From Desulfovibrio sp. (lineage in GTDB: Bacteria > Desulfobacterota > Desulfovibrionia > Desulfovibrionales > Desulfovibrionaceae): a stretch of 64,000 bases of DNA. The notes beneath the pieces are model-generated. The model was not told the DNA's origin and made no database searches. It was given only the letters and a program-made list of their open reading frames with translations. The stretch covers positions 310,001-374,000 of the forward strand of contig JALHJW010000002.1 of the NCBI GenBank assembly GCA_022839785.1, read 5' to 3'. Shown here piece by piece: positions 60,480 to 64,000 of this stretch (positions are counted from its first letter, which is position 1; the number at the start of each line of letters is the position of its first letter). A program made the position numbers and the translations under genes.

Positions 60480-61795
60480 GTAGGCCGCGCCAGCGCTCCG
60501 CCGCCCTTCCCCCTTCCCGCGTCGCCGCCCTGGCCGCCTTTCGCGCCTGCCTGCGCGGCGGCCTTGATCTGCAGCCCGCACTCGACGCCGCCATCCGGAA
60601 AACCGCGCCGGACGCCCGCGACGCCGGACTGGCCACGGAGCTGGTCTACGGGACGCTGCGCCTGAGAGGCAGGCTGGACGCCCTGCTCGACCGCCTCCTG
60701 GACGACCCGGGCCGCGTGCCCGCCAAGCTGCGCGACATCCTCGCGATCGCGGCCTACGAACTCCTCTTCCTCGACAAGGTGCCGGACTACGCCTCGGTGG
60801 ACTGGGCGGTCAGCGCGGCCCGCGCGGACTGCGGCCAGGGGCTGGCGGGACTGTGCAACGCGGTGCTGCGAAAGGTCGCCAAGCTGGGCGACGCGGCGCA
60901 CGACCCGGAGTTCTACCGGCAGGGCGCGAAAGACGAGGCCGCCTTCCTGGCGCGGTGGCATTCCTGCCCGGAATGGATCGTGCGCCTCTGGCGCGCGCAA
61001 ATGCCCCAAGATCGCGTCCAGGCCGCCCTGAGAGCCCAGGGCCGCGCCCCTGCCCTTGGGATGCGTCTGAACCCCCTTTACGGCGGTCACGAAAATCTTC
61101 GGGCGGACCTGCTCGCCCGCCCCGGGCTGCTGCTGGACGAAGGAAACTGCCTGGCCTTCGCGCCCGGATCCATCACGGCGGCCGCAATCGGCCCCCTCCT
61201 CGCCTCCGGAGCCCTCTCGCGTCAGAGCGCGGCCTCGCAGCTCGCCGTGCTCGGCCTTGCGCCGGACGAATGGCCCGGGCCGGTCTGGGACGCCTGCGCC
61301 GGACGCGGCGGCAAGAGCCTGCTCCTGGCCGAGGCCGGACATGCCCCTGCCCTGGCCTCCGACCCCAGCGCCGCGCGCATCGCCGGGCTTGCCGCCGAAT
61401 GCCGCCGCCTGGGTCTCGCTCCCATCCCGGCCGTGCGCGCCCTGGCGGATCAGCCGCCCTTGCCCGCCTGGGCCGGGACCATCCTCATCGACGCCCCCTG
61501 CTCCGGCCTGGGCGTGCTCTCCCGCAGACCGGACAGCAAGTGGAAGCGCACGCCCCGGGACTGCAGGGAGCTTGCGGTGTTGCAGCGCCGTGTTCTCGAT
61601 GTCTGTTGGGGACTGCTGCGGCCGGGGGGAGCCGTCGCCTACCTGACCTGCACCCTGAACCGCGACGAGAACGAGAAGGTCGTCGCGGAGTTGCTGTCCA
61701 GCCACAGGGACGCCCGGCTCCGGATCGAACGCGCGGCGGACCCCGACTCCCCGCTGGGCGAGTTCTTCTACGCCGCGCTCATCAGCAAGACGTAG
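60476..61795 (+). CDS. rsmB: 16S rRNA m5C methyltransferase (RsmB/Sun family)
   Basis: A 439-residue RNA methyltransferase. An N-terminal NusB-like helical part (VAALAAFRACLRGGLDLQPALDAAIRK) is followed by the SAM-binding fold (VWDACAGRGGKSLLLAEAG) and two catalytic Cys: Cys342 in DAPCSGLGVLSRRPDSKWKR and Cys392 in YLTCTLNRDENE. Position after def-fmt is the classical rsmB site. It methylates C967 of 16S rRNA in E. coli. It overlaps DUF116 by four bases. Confidence 0.92.
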   Translation: MSRPRQRSAALPPSRVAALAAFRACLRGGLDLQPALDAAIRKTAPDARDAGLATELVYGTLRLRGRLDALLDRLLDDPGRVPAKLRDILAIAAYELLFLDKVPDYASVDWAVSAARADCGQGLAGLCNAVLRKVAKLGDAAHDPEFYRQGAKDEAAFLARWHSCPEWIVRLWRAQMPQDRVQAALRAQGRAPALGMRLNPLYGGHENLRADLLARPGLLLDEGNCLAFAPGSITAAAIGPLLASGALSRQSAASQLAVLGLAPDEWPGPVWDACAGRGGKSLLLAEAGHAPALASDPSAARIAGLAAECRRLGLAPIPAVRALADQPPLPAWAGTILIDAPCSGLGVLSRRPDSKWKRTPRDCRELAVLQRRVLDVCWGLLRPGGAVAYLTCTLNRDENEKVVAELLSSHRDARLRIERAADPDSPLGEFFYAALISKT

Positions 61796-61821
61796 CCGGG
61801 AGTACCGCAGGGCACGGCGCG

Positions 61822-62202
61822 TCAGTCGCCGGGGTCGCGGACCGACACGCGATCCACGAGGCTGTCGTAGTAGGGGCTTCCGTCGAGGTATGCGGGACGG
61901 TTGCGGAGGGCGTTCAGCTTCAGGGTCAGCCAGTTGAGCTTCTGCATCCGCCGGTGTTTTTCGGCCTCGTCGCCGCAGTGCCGCAGGAGGTCGCGGGTGG
62001 TCTCGATGTCCTTGGCCAGCACCGCTTCCTCGGGCAGATGGCCGGAGTTCCTAAGCATGGTGTAGGCCATGCGCAGGTCTTCGGGGAGCGCGAAATACGC
62101 GTCCAGTTCCAGCCGCCCGCAGGCCGGGAGATCCGCGAACTCCCCCCTGCGCTCGGCCTCGCGGATGCGCTCCTCGGCGATGAGATGGATGGCGCTGAAC
62201 AC
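61822..62202 (-). CDS. DUF1992 (DnaJ-like subfamily C 28) protein
   Basis: A 126-residue helical protein of the DUF1992 family, whose eukaryotic kin is DNAJC28. The family block IAEERIREAERRGEFADLPACGRLE and LRMAYTMLRNSGHLPEEAVLAKDIE are clear. It has no J domain. The function is unknown. The start is GTG at 62202. It is the last gene of the parB - RsbU-like - STAS run on the minus strand and is convergent with rsmB. Confidence 0.87.
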   Translation of the reverse strand: MFSAIHLIAEERIREAERRGEFADLPACGRLELDAYFALPEDLRMAYTMLRNSGHLPEEAVLAKDIETTRDLLRHCGDEAEKHRRMQKLNWLTLKLNALRNRPAYLDGSPYYDSLVDRVSVRDPGD

Positions 62203-62212
62203 GGCCCGGCCC

Positions 62213-62527
62213 CTACAGCCCGAAGAGTTTGCCCACCTGCGTGACCTCGAAGACCTTGGAGACGTGCGGGGTCACCTTGCTGATGCTCATGGTCCGGCCC
62301 TTGGCGCCGAGGAACTTGCGCATGTCGAGGAGCACGCCCAGGCCCGAGCTGTCCATGTAGGCCAGTCCGCCCAGGTCCACGGCCAGAGGACCGCTGCCGC
62401 TGTCCAGCAGCTCGCGCAGCGCAACGCGCGCCTCCTGGGACACGGTGTAGTCCAGCTCCCCGGTGATGCGCAGCACGTCGCCGTCCAGCTCCATGCCGTA
62501 CTTTCCCGATCCTGCAGTCTTGCCCAT
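62213..62527 (-). CDS. STAS-domain anti-sigma-factor antagonist
   Basis: A 104-residue STAS protein of the SpoIIAA/RsbV type. The phosphorylatable Ser60 lies in MDSSGLGVLLDMR. The hydrophobic LAVDLGGLAYMD strand precedes it. In partner-switching systems the unphosphorylated form binds an anti-sigma kinase. The upstream gene (21 bp gap) is an RsbU-like phosphatase that could dephosphorylate it. A clear RBS AGGAGG precedes the ATG. Confidence 0.92.
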   Translation of the reverse strand: MGKTAGSGKYGMELDGDVLRITGELDYTVSQEARVALRELLDSGSGPLAVDLGGLAYMDSSGLGVLLDMRKFLGAKGRTMSISKVTPHVSKVFEVTQVGKLFGL

Positions 62528-62548
62528 CGTGTCCTCCTGCGCCGGACC

Positions 62549-63814
62549 TCAGTCCGTTTCGCGCCAGATCTCGAAGATTGTCATGTCGTCCGCCGCCGGG
62601 ACTCCGGCCTGCCAGTCGGCCACGGCCGCGGCCAGCACCGGGCCGCAGGGCCGCGTGGAGACGCCGCGGAGCACCCGCTCCACCCCGGCGTCGTCCAGGA
62701 ATCCGCCGTCCCGGCTGCGCGCTTCGGTCACCCCGTCCGTGATGAAAAGCACCGCATCCCCGGGTTCGAGCGCGATCTCCTGCGCTTCATAGGACAACCC
62801 GGCAACGATTCCAAGGGGTAAGCCTCTGGTCGCGGGCGAGTGCAGCAGGTTTCCGCCGCGCAGCCAGAGCGGCGGCAGATGCCCGGCCGAGGCGAAGGCC
62901 AGGCGGCCGGTGGCCGGATGGTAGCGCCCGATCACGGCCGTGGCGAACATGTCGCCGTCGAGCAGCTCGACGAGCGCCTCGTTGACCGCCCCGAGCAGTC
63001 CGCCCAGGGAGGCGTGGGCCTGGGACTCGGCCCGGATGCGCGACCAGAGCGCGGCCATGACCAGGGACGCGGGCAGGCCCTTCCCGGCCACGTCGGCTAC
63101 GTAGAGCAGCAGACTGCCGTCCGGCAGGGGGATGCAGTCGTAGAGATCCCCGCCCACGAAGGCCGCGGGCTGCGACACGGCCCAGAGGCGGCTGCCGTGG
63201 CCGGGATCGGGCAGACGCGGCCAGAAATGGGTCTGGATGCGGGCGGCGGTCTCAAGCTGGGTATGCAGGCGCTGCTGCGCCAGCCGCTCCTCCAGGAGCT
63301 TCGAGCGGACGATGGCCACGGCCGCGAGGTTGGCGAAGCTCTCCAGGAGTTCCTGGTCCGCCGCATCGAAGCAGTCCCGCCCTGTGGCGTTGAGCACCTG
63401 GAGCACGCCGAGCAACTCCTCGCCGTAGAGCACGGGCACACAGAGCAGGCAGCGCGTGACGAACCCGGTGGAGCGGTCGGCCGTGCCGGAGAAGCGGCGG
63501 TCGCTGTGCGCCTCGCGCACGATGAGCGAGGCGCGCTCCTTTGCCACCCAGCCCGCCACGCCTTCGCCCAGGCGCAGCGTGATCCTGCGCAGCAGCAGAT
63601 CGGAGGCGCTCTCGCCCAGCACCGAGTTGCGGGCATGGGCAAAGGACAGCAACTCCCGCTCCGGCTCCCAGAGCAGGACCGACGCAGCCTCGGCCGCGGT
63701 CACCTCCTGCGCCAGCTCCAACAGCCGGTCCAGCAGGACCGGCAGGGATTCGATCTCGGCAAGGCTCTGGTTGGCGCTGATCAGGTGCCTGAGCCGTTCG
63801 ACCTGTCCTGCCAT
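62549..63814 (-). CDS. RsbU/SpoIIE-type PP2C phosphatase with GAF domain
   Basis: A 421-residue protein: an N-terminal GAF domain (about residues 20-165; LGEGVAGWVAKERASLIVREAHSD, LLCVPVLYGEELLGVLQVLNATG) and a C-terminal SpoIIE-type PP2C phosphatase (about 200-420; FVGGDLYDCIPLPDGSLLLYVADVAGKGLPASLVMAAL with metal-binding Asp, and VLFITDGVTEARS). It would dephosphorylate the STAS protein in response to a GAF ligand. It lies 18 bp after parB. Confidence 0.92.
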   Translation of the reverse strand: MAGQVERLRHLISANQSLAEIESLPVLLDRLLELAQEVTAAEAASVLLWEPERELLSFAHARNSVLGESASDLLLRRITLRLGEGVAGWVAKERASLIVREAHSDRRFSGTADRSTGFVTRCLLCVPVLYGEELLGVLQVLNATGRDCFDAADQELLESFANLAAVAIVRSKLLEERLAQQRLHTQLETAARIQTHFWPRLPDPGHGSRLWAVSQPAAFVGGDLYDCIPLPDGSLLLYVADVAGKGLPASLVMAALWSRIRAESQAHASLGGLLGAVNEALVELLDGDMFATAVIGRYHPATGRLAFASAGHLPPLWLRGGNLLHSPATRGLPLGIVAGLSYEAQEIALEPGDAVLFITDGVTEARSRDGGFLDDAGVERVLRGVSTRPCGPVLAAAVADWQAGVPAADDMTIFEIWRETD

Positions 63815-63832
63815 GTTCCCCCCCTCGGCGGA

Positions 63833-64000
63833 CTACTCGGAAAACCTCCGCATGAGCCCCTCCAACTCCTCCTTGCTCGTGAAGTAGAAGCTGATGCGAC
63901 CCCGCTCGTCCGTGCCGGTACAGGTCACCTTGACCCCGTAGCGGCCGCAGAGTTCTCCAGCCAGGTCGTCCAAGCTCGGACTCTTCTCGCGCGCCTGGCC
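63833..64000 (-). CDS. parB: ParB chromosome partition protein, C-terminal end (partial)
   Basis: The last 55 codons of a minus-strand gene that runs off the window edge. The visible tail (LDDLAGELCGRYGVKV-T-GTDERGRISFYFTSKEELEGLMRRF) is the ParB dimerisation domain: an amphipathic helix, two strands with a Gly-x-x-x-Ile centre and a closing helix (EELEGLM). It is followed by an RsbU-like phosphatase gene in the same direction. The partner parA is outside the window. Confidence 0.75.
   Translation of the reverse strand, partial: GQAREKSPSLDDLAGELCGRYGVKVTCTGTDERGRISFYFTSKEELEGLMRRFSE

Overview
The window is high-GC DNA from a bacterium with densely packed genes. It most likely comes from a sulfate-reducing desulfobacterium of the Desulfovibrionales type. 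This is an inference from gene content: DUF116, DUF169 and DUF1992 proteins, many HDOD and PilZ proteins, an anaerobic double-cubane-cluster reductase with its activator, and ilvN-ptb-buk. No rRNA, tRNA, CRISPR array, integrase or transposase was seen.

Layout. 1-3664: the tail of an alcohol dehydrogenase, then a minus-strand group cheR - HDOD - cheX and a DUF47/PhoU-like protein. 3903-6086: malate synthase G. 6245-12912: a signalling block made of a hybrid histidine kinase, then a tightly coupled trio of histidine kinase, REC-HDOD regulator and REC plus decayed HD-GYP regulator. 12928-17436: small hypothetical proteins, a VanZ-like protein and two PilZ (c-di-GMP) proteins. 17203-18848: a COG2509-type FAD oxidoreductase with a 77-residue partner. 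19049-23044: a one-module NRPS (C-A-PCP-TE) whose thioesterase has Cys where Ser is usual. 23047-27694: EamA and MarC membrane proteins, an MltC-like lytic transglycosylase and ComM. 28008-29945: an activase and a double-cubane-cluster reductase. 30091-34970: a BioB-like radical SAM enzyme, an NMT1/SsuABC-type ABC importer and an MFS carrier. 34967-38633: a three-subunit molybdenum hydroxylase. 38810-41763: a fused anti-sigma-like ATPase, hisC and ybaK. 41796-44374: ilvN-ptb-buk. 44549-45891: a MarR regulator and a DUF169 protein. 45970-49463: lepA, lepB and a Fe-S protein. 49572-52512: a LytTR regulator and acs. 52594-54714: an AT-rich three-gene island. 54856-61795: hisS-aspS-def-fmt-DUF116-rsmB. 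61822-64000 (minus): parB end, RsbU-like phosphatase, STAS protein and DUF1992.

Functional themes. The first 17 kb is mostly signal transduction: chemotaxis methylation, HDOD hubs, c-di-GMP readers and kinases. The middle is anaerobic and energy metabolism, with acyl phosphates and acetyl-CoA synthetase. The last 10 kb is translation housekeeping.

The best candidate for an undescribed system is the AT-rich operon at 52594-54714, inserted between acs and hisS. It encodes a ParA/Soj-like ATPase, an unknown 172-residue basic protein and a 244-residue protein with a HEPN-like Arg-x4-His motif. The genes overlap and their codon use is unlike everything around them. Second-tier candidates are the NRPS with an abrupt low-GC patch over its thioesterase nucleophile, and the radical SAM - ABC importer operon.

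Starts were chosen by reading ribosome-binding sites and family N-termini. All domain calls are by eye, without database searches.
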